DNA of 19,149 nt. It comes from Microcaldota archaeon. GTDB taxonomy: Archaea; Micrarchaeota; Micrarchaeia; Micrarchaeales; Micrarchaeaceae. Made by a program: the position numbers and the translations under genes. Below, piece after piece: positions 1 through 7,552 of this stretch. The stretch's first letter is position 1. The number at the start of each line of letters is the position of its first letter. The notes beneath the pieces were generated by a model, which saw only the letters and a program-made list of their open reading frames with translations, was not told where the DNA came from and did not search any database. The stretch lies in assembly GCA_027365215.1 (NCBI GenBank), contig DAHXNT010000006.1, positions 1-19,149 of the forward strand, written 5' to 3'.

Positions 1-219
1 CGTCCGCCGATAAACGGCAGCCGCGTAATATTCCTTGGAAGGAGGACATCCGCCTTCTACGTCAACGGAACCCCGTCGTTCGAGTACTTCACTGGTGAGG
101 CCAAAGACATAGAGGTGTTCAACGTATCTCTGAGCCAGAGGCAGGTGTCGGAACTGGCAAACGGCACGTCAAACATGACGCCGGTCTTAGCCGAATGCAA
201 CGTGTTCTTCAGCACATAG
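1..219 (+). CDS. C-terminal fragment of a LamG/concanavalin-like surface protein (5' end outside window)
   Basis: The forward frame is open from base 1 to the TAG at 217-219 and gives 72 residues. It reads as the last strands of a LamG-like jelly-roll: a strand with FYVNG, then IEVFNVSLSQRQVSELANG, which matches the usual end of this fold (a 'v.iynraLs..ei..l' pattern). Such domains bind carbohydrate or sit in secreted archaeal surface proteins. Two Asn-X-Ser/Thr sequons near the end fit an extracellular location. The start and the rest of the domains are missing, so whether it is an enzyme or an adhesin cannot be said. It converges on the next gene with an 11-base gap. The family call is moderately sure; the function is unknown. 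Confidence 0.6.
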   Translation, partial: RPPINGSRVIFLGRRTSAFYVNGTPSFEYFTGEAKDIEVFNVSLSQRQVSELANGTSNMTPVLAECNVFFST

Positions 220-230
220 CCAACGCATAA

Positions 231-2297
231 TCAACATCCGGTCGTGTTGTAAAGTGTGAAGTTCTCCCCAGCGTAGTTCAAATTGAAGGCTACGGGAAAC
301 GGAGAGGTAGTGTTTGTCAGGTTCATCTCATAATATCCGACGTAAATGTAGCTGACGTTGTATTCTCTTATTATGCCGCATCCCCAGTTCTTGTACACGG
401 AAAGCTCATCATTGCTCCTGCTTACCAGGTTATTGAACGGTATCCCTATGCCTCCGACATACGTCCCCATTGCGGTAACCATCTGCCTGCCGGTAAGCGC
501 AGCGACAGGGTTTCTAAGGGAGATGCCGGATGCCTCCGGCGAGCCCAGCCACGACGGCATGCTGATAATTACGCTGTTCGGAGAGGTGCTATTAAGTATT
601 TGGGCCGCTATTTCGAAATCCTCATGCGAGAAAAGCATCGACCCGCTGCGATACGCTGCAGGGTTGTGATAGCCGAACGATCCTGCCATCTGGTTGTACA
701 GGAAGTATACATTCTGCCCGCCTATCAGCGCGAGCACCACAATTACGAGCAAGAATCTCTTTCCACGCGCATACTTCAGCGGATATGCGGCAAGTATTGC
801 AAGGTATATGGCAAAAACCAAAGAGACCTTGTTATTGTCAGCGAACGACGGTTGCAGCGAAAAAGTATTCAAGGTTATGAATAGCAACAGGAATGGCACG
901 CCAAGAAGCAGGAGAATCCTCTCTGTCGAGTAATGGCGAGCTGCTCTTTTGCCTCCTCTTCTGTTTGGTGCTCTGCCCTTGCTTTCATCATTCCTGTGCG
1001 CCACAAGCACATACAGCCCGTAAACCGAGAACGGCAGCATGAAACCGTATGACTTGAACCAGAACGCAAGCCTGTTAGCAAGCCCGTACACAACGCTTAC
1101 GGCAGGCGCAGCCGCGTGTGCTGGCCCATATCCGCAGTAGAATTGGCCGTTGTTTATTATTGGGTAAAGGAAGCTGTGCACGCTTTCCTGCGACGCTATG
1201 AAGAGCAGCTGCGGCGCCGAAAGGGCTATCATGATCACGAAGAATATGCCGTACTCAACGAATTTCCTCTTGATAAGCATGTAAAGCATAAGCACGTTCA
1301 GCGCAATGAACATCTCCCCCTGCAGCAGCGGCATCAGTCCCACGATTATTCCAAGCACTGCGGCATGTTTCTTTGAGAAGTCCGTCCTTGTAAGTATCAG
1401 CAATGCCGCCAGCACCAGCGCTAGTGCGGTCAGCATATCCCTCTGTGGCGATAGCACCATCTCTATTATGCCAGCGCCGAATGGGAAAGTGGCCTGGTTC
1501 AGGCTGCATATTGCGCCGAGCGTGCCAGGCAGGAAATTGAATACCTGCGAGGAGAAGAGCAGAAAGATGAATGCGGCAGACGCCGCTACCAGCCTGTCTT
1601 TCGACAGCCTGTAAACCAAAAAGTACAGCAGCGCCACTATCACCGCTGCGAGAATGACATTCGCAACGATCGCGCTGCTCACTGAATTCATGCCGGATCT
1701 TATCAGCACCGAGAGATAGTAATCAGCCATGAACGGGTAAAAAAACTTGGTCCCCTCGAAGTAAGGAAAATTCATCACTGTCGCAGGGGTCGAGTATGCG
1801 AAGTGGTTTGCGATACCCAGATGCCACGGCAGGTCGGTCACCGCGCCCCCGTACGCCATGACATTCCCTGCCGCATCGAACCTTACGCTGAAGAGGAAGT
1901 ATATAACCACGAAGGCGAACACGAACGCTATAATCGAATACGCCACCAGCTTCCTGTAAAACTCGTTTTTGTTTCCACTTATCTCGCGCATGCTGAAAAA
2001 TCCAACTATCAGCCCTCCAAGCTTTTCCAGCATGGATCGTATGCCTGGTAATATCTTATTCAGGCCGCCGCCTCTTGAGACATACGCCACAAGGAATATC
2101 GATACAGCAGCAAATATCACATACGCGTATGCGAAACCCATGTAGAACAGCAGGCCGAAGAACAGCCACGAAGATATGAGCAAGCCTAACGGGAATGAGA
2201 AAAGAGCCGCATAAAGCAGCCTTCTTTCAAAGGCGAATGCGATGGAAAAGCCCAGTGCCATCGTGAATGCCAGCGTCGCGATCCAGAGCAGCATCAT
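231..2297 (-). CDS. Large multi-pass membrane protein, GT-C/DUF2298-like
   Basis: This encodes 688 residues with roughly a dozen or more hydrophobic segments and a C-terminal soluble part. An early extracytoplasmic loop carries TDLPWH followed by an aromatic stretch, the place where GT-C glycosyltransferases keep their acidic catalytic motif. Later, ADNNKVSLVFAIYLAIL and the C-terminal YIYVGYYE resemble elements of the archaeal/bacterial DUF2298 (Chlor_Arch_YYY) membrane proteins. That family is suspected to act in glycosylation, but its activity is not established. A basic cytoplasmic loop (KGRAPNRRGGKRAARH) sits in mid-protein, and the C-terminal domain has several sequons. The start is ATG-ATG; a TATA-like box at 2311-2320 lies about 20 bases upstream and favours a leaderless message, perhaps from the second ATG. 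It is divergent from the GT39-like gene at 2366. Membrane protein is certain; the enzymatic role is inferred. Confidence 0.72.
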   Translation of the reverse strand: MMLLWIATLAFTMALGFSIAFAFERRLLYAALFSFPLGLLISSWLFFGLLFYMGFAYAYVIFAAVSIFLVAYVSRGGGLNKILPGIRSMLEKLGGLIVGFFSMREISGNKNEFYRKLVAYSIIAFVFAFVVIYFLFSVRFDAAGNVMAYGGAVTDLPWHLGIANHFAYSTPATVMNFPYFEGTKFFYPFMADYYLSVLIRSGMNSVSSAIVANVILAAVIVALLYFLVYRLSKDRLVAASAAFIFLLFSSQVFNFLPGTLGAICSLNQATFPFGAGIIEMVLSPQRDMLTALALVLAALLILTRTDFSKKHAAVLGIIVGLMPLLQGEMFIALNVLMLYMLIKRKFVEYGIFFVIMIALSAPQLLFIASQESVHSFLYPIINNGQFYCGYGPAHAAAPAVSVVYGLANRLAFWFKSYGFMLPFSVYGLYVLVAHRNDESKGRAPNRRGGKRAARHYSTERILLLLGVPFLLLFITLNTFSLQPSFADNNKVSLVFAIYLAILAAYPLKYARGKRFLLVIVVLALIGGQNVYFLYNQMAGSFGYHNPAAYRSGSMLFSHEDFEIAAQILNSTSPNSVIISMPSWLGSPEASGISLRNPVAALTGRQMVTAMGTYVGGIGIPFNNLVSRSNDELSVYKNWGCGIIREYNVSYIYVGYYEMNLTNTTSPFPVAFNLNYAGENFTLYNTTGC

Positions 2298-2365
2298 ATT
2301 ACTTTAATTGCTTTATATCCCTGATAGTAATTGAATAGTGGGTTTTAATAAATAACCGTGAACGC
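2298..2365. promoter_or_regulatory. Divergent promoter region between two GT-C-type genes
   Basis: This 68-base AT-rich spacer separates two divergent starts. On the minus strand GGATATAAAG (2311-2320) is centred about 19-22 bases before the ATG pair. On the plus strand TTTAATAAAT (2344-2353) is centred about 18 bases before ATG 2366, slightly closer than usual. Both look like archaeal TATA boxes, and neither start has a clear Shine-Dalgarno sequence, which fits leaderless mRNAs. Pattern reading only. Confidence 0.4.
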
Positions 2366-4027
2366 ATGTCGACAAACAGGCAGAAAGCCAATGGCAGGAC
2401 GATGCGGCGACCGCACCATGCAGCAGCGAATCGTCATCATAGTACTATAAGCCCATATCTGATTGCATTGCTTGCGATACTCGCATTCTCCGCGTTCATG
2501 GAGGTATACTTTTTCTACGGCCCTAGCCAGTTGAACGCCGCAGACGATTTCCTATACACTAGCATGGCAAGGAACGTAGTCGATAGCGGTTCCTTGGCAT
2601 CCCTATCTTACGGCAATAGCGTATTCAGTTCCGAATATCTGCTCATATTAGGAATATCGGCTTTCTACGCCATCATTGGAAGAAGCGTGATATCATTTGC
2701 GATGTTCGGTATAGTCACGTTCATAGGCACCGTGCTTGTCGTATATCTTATCGGGAAGGAACTGTACAACCGCAAGGCGGCGCTTATAGCTGCGTTCCTA
2801 TACAGCTTCTATCCGATGGCTGTGATATACGGTTCAAACGTGAGCGACACTGGACCGATGGCGTTCTTCGCCGCGCTTTCAGTGCTCCTCATGATAATCG
2901 CATACAAGCGCAGCATCCATGCCCGCGTAACGAAATCGGGAAACAGCAGGCCCTGGATCCGGGTTGCTGCTCTATACGTTCTTTCAGGCGCGCTGGCGAC
3001 CCTCGGATTGTTGATAACCGCAGAAGGCATAGTGATACTCGTTCCGATATTCGTATTCCTGGCAGCAAGCGCGGTTTATTGGAGGAACGCCGCGTCAATG
3101 AAGGGGATTTTGTACGAATTTCTGGGCGTGGCGGCAGGCATAGCTGTGATAGCAATGCTCAGCATGGCCATTACCGGAAACCCTATTCACGCATTCAATG
3201 CGATATCCGGACTTTATACTTCTATATCAAACACCCAAACTAATCTCCTATTCTACGCGTACACGATGATGCCCTACACCTTTTCGTCGCCGGCCGTTCC
3301 GATAAACTACAACCCTGACAACTACCTTTCCGGATACTTCCTCTATGCCGCGATAGCCGCGACTGCGTATTTAATCTACAAAAGGGACAGAAAGTCACTG
3401 CTGCCCGGCATATGGTTCGTAGCCGTTCTGCTATACCTGTCGTACGGCACCATGAGCGTCTTCAGGTACAATGTGATCCAATTTGCGACAAGATACGCGA
3501 TACTGTTCGGCCCGGCAATGGTGCTTCTCGCAGGCCGCGCGTTCGAAACATTCATAGGAAACATCAGGTCAAGAGGAAGGGCAATAGACTATATGTACAT
3601 CATAAAAGCGTCAGTTTCCGCGGCTATAATAATACTGATGCTCGCGCAGTCGCTGTACCTGGTGCGGTTCATATCCGCGTCTGAGTACGAGAGCACCTAC
3701 CCCTTGATGCAAATAGCCGGCTACCTGAACACGTTGCCAGCAGGGTCCCACATAATAAAGCCGTACACGGTATACCTGAGCGCTTATCTGAACAAGGGCT
3801 ACGACGAAACAGACTTAGGTATAATAAACAGTTCGGAAGTGCCGAGCGGTGCATATGCGGTAGCCGGAAGCACTGGTGATTTCCCGTCAAACTGCGGCAT
3901 AGGCAACATGTCGGGCCTTGCAGAAGTCTACAGCGTCAATACTGCCGCCGAATCGACAAATCCAATAATACCACAGCACTGCAACATATACGACCTGAAG
4001 GTGTACTTCAGGAATTCGCCAGGGTAG
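2366..4027 (+). CDS. GT39/PMT-like integral membrane glycosyltransferase
   Basis: This encodes 553 residues. An N-terminal tail (about 1-27) rich in Arg and His is followed by a first membrane helix and the loop NAADDFLYTSMARNVV with Asp60-Asp61, the acidic pair of the first extracytoplasmic loop in GT-C enzymes. Next come a helix pair and LIGKELYNRKAALIAAFLYSFYPMAVIYGS with a following SD, the typical pattern of the PMT_2 (GT39) family. Members transfer a sugar from a dolichyl-phosphate carrier to proteins or lipids outside the membrane. About ten further hydrophobic segments and a small soluble C-terminal domain follow. The last 11 bases overlap the tRNA-Ser gene on the other strand. It is divergent from another GT-C-like gene, which suggests a surface-glycosylation locus. 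Donor and acceptor are unknown. Confidence 0.78.
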   Translation: MSTNRQKANGRTMRRPHHAAANRHHSTISPYLIALLAILAFSAFMEVYFFYGPSQLNAADDFLYTSMARNVVDSGSLASLSYGNSVFSSEYLLILGISAFYAIIGRSVISFAMFGIVTFIGTVLVVYLIGKELYNRKAALIAAFLYSFYPMAVIYGSNVSDTGPMAFFAALSVLLMIIAYKRSIHARVTKSGNSRPWIRVAALYVLSGALATLGLLITAEGIVILVPIFVFLAASAVYWRNAASMKGILYEFLGVAAGIAVIAMLSMAITGNPIHAFNAISGLYTSISNTQTNLLFYAYTMMPYTFSSPAVPINYNPDNYLSGYFLYAAIAATAYLIYKRDRKSLLPGIWFVAVLLYLSYGTMSVFRYNVIQFATRYAILFGPAMVLLAGRAFETFIGNIRSRGRAIDYMYIIKASVSAAIIILMLAQSLYLVRFISASEYESTYPLMQIAGYLNTLPAGSHIIKPYTVYLSAYLNKGYDETDLGIINSSEVPSGAYAVAGSTGDFPSNCGIGNMSGLAEVYSVNTAAESTNPIIPQHCNIYDLKVYFRNSPG

Positions 4028-4149
4028 GGATTTGAACCCTAAAGCCCTTGCGGGCACCGGTTTACCTGTTGCGCCTTTTCGCATCACTTGTCAGCTCTTG
4101 AGGCATAAAACTTCAAGACCGGCGCGTTACCAGATTCTGCCACCCTGGC
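4017..4149 (-). tRNA. trnS(UGA): tRNA-Ser(UGA) with a 49-base intron
   Basis: Read on the minus strand. The acceptor stem GCCAGGG (4149-4143) pairs with CCCTGGC (4024-4018). The anticodon stem CCGGT (4122-4118) pairs with ACCGG (4061-4057). The long variable arm is GCCC-GCAA-GGGC, and the T arm is TAGGG-TTCAAAT-CCCTA. The discriminator is G (4017), as in archaeal tRNA-Ser, and CCA is not encoded. The long variable arm makes it type II, and the loop CUUGAAA left after splicing gives anticodon UGA (4115-4113), reading UCA. The mature length is 84 bases. The D stem is weak: only its two outer pairs are clear. A TATA box lies about 29 bases upstream. The 3' end overlaps the end of the GT39-like gene. 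Leu was considered but fails on both discriminator and anticodon. Confidence 0.93.
4063..4111 (-). other. tRNA-Ser intron with bulge-helix-bulge splice sites
   Basis: The 49-base intron lies at the canonical position between 37 and 38. Exon bases CTTG (4117-4114) can pair with intron bases CAGG (4068-4065) as a four-pair central helix (one G-U). Three-base bulges flank it: AA|G (4113-4111) at the 5' site and TA|A (4064-4062) at the 3' site, each cut after the second base. This is the archaeal BHB motif recognised by the tRNA-splicing endonuclease. The boundaries follow from this fold and were not checked computationally. Confidence 0.85.
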
Positions 4150-4171
4150 ATGTGTAGAGTATTTCTGTCAT

Positions 4172-4183
4172 AATATTATATAG
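4172..4183 (-). promoter_or_regulatory. TATA box of tRNA-Ser, possibly shared with the divergent gene
   Basis: AATATTATATAG and its complement form an almost symmetrical AT run centred about 29 bases upstream of the tRNA 5' end on the minus strand. It is also about 36 bases before ATG 4214 on the plus strand, so a single TBP site could serve both directions. Inference from spacing. Confidence 0.55.
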
Positions 4184-4213
4184 TTTGCCATAGATTACTA
4201 AGATAGTGTTCTG

Positions 4214-4846
4214 ATGAGAGGAGCAGACGCTGTAACCCTGTCAAGGCTGCCGATAATCGTCGCCATAGTATACCTGATACTTCTAAAATTCAATCCAATC
4301 GTCACCATACTGCTGATAGTCATTGTGACCCTTCTCGACGCCGTCGACGGCATGGTCGCTGTATGGTCCATAAGCAAAGGCAAGATCGGCTTTGTCGAGT
4401 ACACGAAGGCGGCCCTGGGCAACGTGAAGATGAAGCTGCTGGTCAAGAGATATAAGCAGGGCATATCGAAGGTCGCAAGGCACGGGCCCAGGATGGACAT
4501 AGCCGGAGACCGAATAGTCGAATACCTGCTCTGGATAGTGTTCGCATACACTGGCATCGTCCCTCTATTCGTGCTCCTGATAATAGTGGTCAGGCACTCA
4601 TTTGCCGACGCCATGATGGGCGCAAGGGGCACGTCTTCAAAGATGAAAACCCGCCTTGCATCAAAACTTTACGGCTCCAACGCAAGCAGGTTCGCGGTCA
4701 ACGTGCTGAAGCTTGTGACATTCTCGTATCTCGTGCTGGTCTACGTGTCTGACTACTCCATAATAGTAGGATACGCCCTGATAGCGCTGCTTGCGGCATT
4801 CATAGTGGTAAGAGGGGCCGCGGAAATATACGAGAGCGCAAAGTAG
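4214..4846 (+). CDS. CDP-alcohol phosphatidyltransferase family protein with an insertion in the active-site motif
   Basis: This encodes 210 residues, about the usual family length, with several membrane helices. Enzymes of this family swap CMP on a CDP-activated lipid for an alcohol head group (inositol phosphate, serine or glycerol phosphate) at the inner membrane face. The family motif is D-x2-D-G-x2-A-R-x8-G-x3-D-x3-D. Here Asp42, Asp45, Gly46 and Ala49 are present, and Gly91, Asp95 and Asp99 complete the second half. The spacer is about 41 residues instead of about nine, and the Arg after Ala49 is Val50. The insertion (about 51-90) is Lys-rich and ends with KVARHG. All four catalytic Asp are kept, so it may be active. 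No ribosome binding site is seen; a TATA-like run is about 36 bases upstream. Likely archaeal phospholipid head-group synthesis; substrate unknown. Confidence 0.78.
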   Translation: MRGADAVTLSRLPIIVAIVYLILLKFNPIVTILLIVIVTLLDAVDGMVAVWSISKGKIGFVEYTKAALGNVKMKLLVKRYKQGISKVARHGPRMDIAGDRIVEYLLWIVFAYTGIVPLFVLLIIVVRHSFADAMMGARGTSSKMKTRLASKLYGSNASRFAVNVLKLVTFSYLVLVYVSDYSIIVGYALIALLAAFIVVRGAAEIYESAK

Positions 4847-4851
4847 CGATT

Positions 4852-5226
4852 CTATTCCTTTCGGACCACTGAGGATTCGGCGCATTCAATGCCAAACTTG
4901 TGGTCGATTCGCTGCGCTATGCTTCCTGTATCGTCATAAAGGAATGCGGTGACACTCACGTCGTACGTGTCTGGGAAGCTGTTGCTGGAGGTGTACACCT
5001 TTATCTTCTTCTCCATGCTGCCTTTCGGCTTCAGTATCCCAACCCTGGTCATCCCGCTATTCAGGTCCCTGTCATGCGCAAGGGTAAGGGGCGAAGCGAC
5101 CTTTACCTCACACTCGCACCAGTACGTCGATTCGCTTTCATTGCTGAAAGCTATCGATACAGATGCCTCGTTCCTTACAAAAGCCTTCAACACGGGAGGG
5201 TCCACGTTAACGCTGATATCCACCAT
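4852..5226 (-). CDS. Small beta-rich protein, Ig/CARDB-like fold, function unknown
   Basis: This encodes 124 residues from ATG 5226 (MVDISVNVDPPVLKAF...). The sequence alternates short hydrophobic strands and turns (VSIAFSNESES, CECEVKVASPLTL, KKIKVYTSSNSFPDTYDVSVTAFLYDD), like one immunoglobulin or CARDB-type beta sandwich with about seven to eight strands. No signal peptide or membrane helix is seen, so it may be cytoplasmic. Three Cys are present (two in CEC, one near the end). The frame stays open upstream to 5547, but that part is antisense to the winged-helix gene. A TATA box at 5251-5260, about 29 bases before ATG 5226, fixes the start and suggests a leaderless mRNA. Its stop is 5 bases beyond the end of the convergent phosphatidyltransferase gene. 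It is divergent from a possible regulator. I do not recognise a specific family. Confidence 0.65.
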   Translation of the reverse strand: MVDISVNVDPPVLKAFVRNEASVSIAFSNESESTYWCECEVKVASPLTLAHDRDLNSGMTRVGILKPKGSMEKKIKVYTSSNSFPDTYDVSVTAFLYDDTGSIAQRIDHKFGIECAESSVVRKE

Positions 5227-5250
5227 TATCTCACAACGGCTGATTAGCAA

Positions 5251-5260
5251 TTTATTTATA
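5251..5260 (-). promoter_or_regulatory. TATA box for the beta-rich protein gene
   Basis: TATAAATAAA on the minus strand is centred 29 bases before ATG 5226. The distance fits a leaderless archaeal transcript and supports the short start over the longer upstream reading frame. Confidence 0.6.
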
Positions 5261-5279
5261 GATGCCATGTATAAATGAA

Positions 5280-5289
5280 CATAAAAGCT
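5280..5289 (+). promoter_or_regulatory. TATA box for the winged-helix-like gene
   Basis: CATAAAAGCT is centred about 31 bases before ATG 5315. An alternative, GTATAAATG at 5269-5277, is further away. It is divergent from the box at 5251-5260, with about 20 bases between the two. Confidence 0.5.
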
Positions 5290-5314
5290 TATAGGGATTG
5301 CAGGGCGAGCTAGC

Positions 5315-5773
5315 ATGCCAATAAACGAATCGAAACTCATAGAGAGGAGCATTACCCTGCGGAACATGCGTCTCACCAAGGAAGTCACCGAGACTAGGAG
5401 GTCGCTAGTCAGGTGGCTGGCACTGGCTCTCGGAGTGATAAACCCTGGAGAGTCTAGGTATGGGGTCATAGCGGTGCTCGACACGATGTTATATTTCCAG
5501 TTCAACAAGAAGACGGATCCGAACGTCAGGGACATGCTCGAGTACATAGAAGGCGCATGGGAGCCGATGAACGAGAAGACCCTAAGGTATCACCTGCTGC
5601 AGCTCAAGAAGGGCAGCATACTGGATAACTCTAAAGGCAAGTACTACTTCTCCCAGCCTACGATTGGTGACAAGTATGATGAGAAGGCATGGCTCGACAG
5701 CTATTTCATAAGGGAGATAGACCCGATAAAGGAGAAGATAGCGGTTGCCATGCGGGAGCTCAAGGAAAGATAA
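5315..5773 (+). CDS. Winged-helix-like protein, possible transcription regulator
   Basis: This encodes 152 residues, soluble and highly charged. The N-terminal 40 residues are a basic amphipathic helix region (KLIERSITLRNMRLTKEVTETRR). Residues about 48-110 read like a winged helix: RYGVIAVLDTMLYF, then PNVRDMLEYIEG, then a likely recognition helix NEKTLRYHLLQLKKGS, then a wing-like hairpin ILDNSKGKYYFSQP. The C-terminus is an acidic/basic helix (DPIKEKIAVAMRELKER). The motif 'LRYHLLQLKK..I' resembles the HTH of ArsR/PadR-like archaeal regulators that dictate repressor binding, but no ligand-binding signature is seen. It is divergent from the beta-rich gene, an arrangement common for a regulator and its target. 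The start is ATG 5315, supported by the TATA box. The DNA-binding role is inferred. Confidence 0.6.
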   Translation: MPINESKLIERSITLRNMRLTKEVTETRRSLVRWLALALGVINPGESRYGVIAVLDTMLYFQFNKKTDPNVRDMLEYIEGAWEPMNEKTLRYHLLQLKKGSILDNSKGKYYFSQPTIGDKYDEKAWLDSYFIREIDPIKEKIAVAMRELKER

Positions 5774-5836
5774 CCTATAACATCTATAACATTGCATTAC
5801 AGACAAAGAAAAAGTATAAACTGAACACGTGGTTAA

Positions 5837-7528
5837 ATGGGGCTAAACAGGACTAACCTAGCAATATACGTAGTAATAGCCGTAGTAGCTGCAGCAGCAG
5901 TATTCTTCGCGGTCAGGGGGCTGATAAACCCGGCATATAGCCTAACTGTCAGCATGTCCGCGCCCCTGCCTAGCCACATATATCCGTACAATGCCACGAT
6001 ATTCAAGGTGAACGTGACAAACACCGGGTCCTCGCAGATAAGCAACCTTCCACTGGGGTTCTACGTCAACAACAACGAGACGCACTTCTACAACGTCACC
6101 ATACCCGTGCACCAGAGCGCGGTAGTAAACATAACCTACACTTTCAGTACTCCGGGCAACTATGTCTTCAAGGCACTCGCTGATCCAGGAATGTTGTCGA
6201 AGATAAGCGACAGGCAGAAGGCCTCCAGCACGATATCCGGCGTGCATGTCCTCGTGCCAGAATCCCCGAACCTGTACCTTACGATGCCTAACGGCACGAT
6301 AAAATCCAACAACTTCTACGCCTTCTCACAAAGGGGCGTATCTGCAGCCGTTATAATAGCCGAGAGCTATGGACTCAGCGACCTGACTGGCCTGTTCGGC
6401 CATCTCTACTATATTGGAGGTCTTGCATCCCTGATAAACGATGCCGAGGGGGCCGCAGTGACATACCAGAACGGCACCTCGATAAACTCGATGTGGCTGC
6501 AGGGGAGCATCTCGCCGTACTGGATCAACTACATGCTGTCCGGCACAGGCATAAAGTCTAATGTCACGTCTATAAATGGCACAACCGCGTACTACTACGG
6601 CAGCAATGGAACGACTGCCTGCGTATTCTACCAGTCCGGGTGGACAAGGCTTGTCGAGTACAGCGGCGCCGCGAACGAGATCGCAGGGCAAGCGTGTTCC
6701 GCGATAAATGCCAGGTACACAAACACGTTCAACACGAGCCTGGCCAGCGCGATAAATTCCAGCAACTCCTACAACTACTCGGCAAGGATGGTGTACTCCA
6801 ACTCCACCGGCATAGGGGAGGCGGCATCGCACGCCATACCAAGCAATACTACGGGCCTGTCAGTGCTGTTCCAGAACGCCTATGGCACGTTCATATCCAC
6901 AGTCACAAGGCACAGTGAAGTCAACGTGAGCGCGCTCAACCTGACATGCCTCGGCCTCACATTCTCGTCTAACACCCTCAATGCCTGTTCTTCAGTAATA
7001 TTGCCGGCAGCGAACAGCCCTGTCACTGGCTACGACATGCTGAACACTACCGAAATAACACCAAACTACACTTTAACACTGTACTCGGTGGTAAACCAGA
7101 CCGGCCTGCTTTCCGCGCACTACAGCGCCATCGCGCTGCTCACCCAAGCCAACGCCATCGCGCCTTCCGCAGTCTGGGCCAGCGCATTCAAGAACACGTG
7201 CGGCCTCGGAAGCAACTCCCTGGGATGCGCGGTAAACGGGTTCAACTTCTCCACGAACACTGCTAGCCTCACCATAAGGAACAATCTGCCGAACACGGTA
7301 ACGCTAGACAGGATGGACTGCTACATGTACACTGGCGGAACTCCAACATCAATAAACAAGACCATAGCAGCGCACGGATCCCTGAACATGAGCGTACCAT
7401 GCAGCGCTGCGCCTGTGCCTCTAGCGAGCGCCTTCAGCCTGTACAATGTCACGACAAACTATACATACAACGGGGCGCACTACACGATACGCGGCAACCT
7501 GAACATAACCAACTTCCTGCAGGGATGA
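5837..7528 (+). CDS. Membrane-anchored, sequon-rich surface protein
   Basis: This encodes 563 residues. A single N-terminal hydrophobic helix (about 8-28) follows MGLNRTN, giving a signal anchor. The first 120 residues of the exposed part look like a CARDB/Ig-like domain (TIFKVNVTNTGSSQISNLPLGF, then a strand pattern ending in PGNYVFKALADPG). The rest is rich in Ser, Thr, Asn and Tyr, with about 25 Asn-X-Ser/Thr sequons, several Cys and no membrane helix at the C-terminus. Archaeal S-layer and adhesin-like proteins look like this, and heavy N-glycosylation is expected. The glycosyltransferases upstream and at 16312 could serve such substrates (inference). Upstream AAGTATAAAC (5812-5821) is a TATA candidate slightly close to the ATG. 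No enzyme motif was recognised. Confidence 0.7.
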   Translation: MGLNRTNLAIYVVIAVVAAAAVFFAVRGLINPAYSLTVSMSAPLPSHIYPYNATIFKVNVTNTGSSQISNLPLGFYVNNNETHFYNVTIPVHQSAVVNITYTFSTPGNYVFKALADPGMLSKISDRQKASSTISGVHVLVPESPNLYLTMPNGTIKSNNFYAFSQRGVSAAVIIAESYGLSDLTGLFGHLYYIGGLASLINDAEGAAVTYQNGTSINSMWLQGSISPYWINYMLSGTGIKSNVTSINGTTAYYYGSNGTTACVFYQSGWTRLVEYSGAANEIAGQACSAINARYTNTFNTSLASAINSSNSYNYSARMVYSNSTGIGEAASHAIPSNTTGLSVLFQNAYGTFISTVTRHSEVNVSALNLTCLGLTFSSNTLNACSSVILPAANSPVTGYDMLNTTEITPNYTLTLYSVVNQTGLLSAHYSAIALLTQANAIAPSAVWASAFKNTCGLGSNSLGCAVNGFNFSTNTASLTIRNNLPNTVTLDRMDCYMYTGGTPTSINKTIAAHGSLNMSVPCSAAPVPLASAFSLYNVTTNYTYNGAHYTIRGNLNITNFLQG

Positions 7529-7552
7529 CGCCATGCGGCGCGCACAGCTCGG

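Noticed and set aside
4017..4149. tRNA-Leu as identity of the type II tRNA
   Set aside because: The discriminator is G rather than A, and the spliced loop gives anticodon UGA, not a Leu anticodon, although the D arm resembles some Leu tRNAs.
5227..5547. Upstream extension of the 4852-5226 reading frame to 231 residues
   Set aside because: It lies antisense to the winged-helix-like gene, removes both promoters, and the added residues look like non-coding translation. A TATA box 29 bases before ATG 5226 supports the short form.
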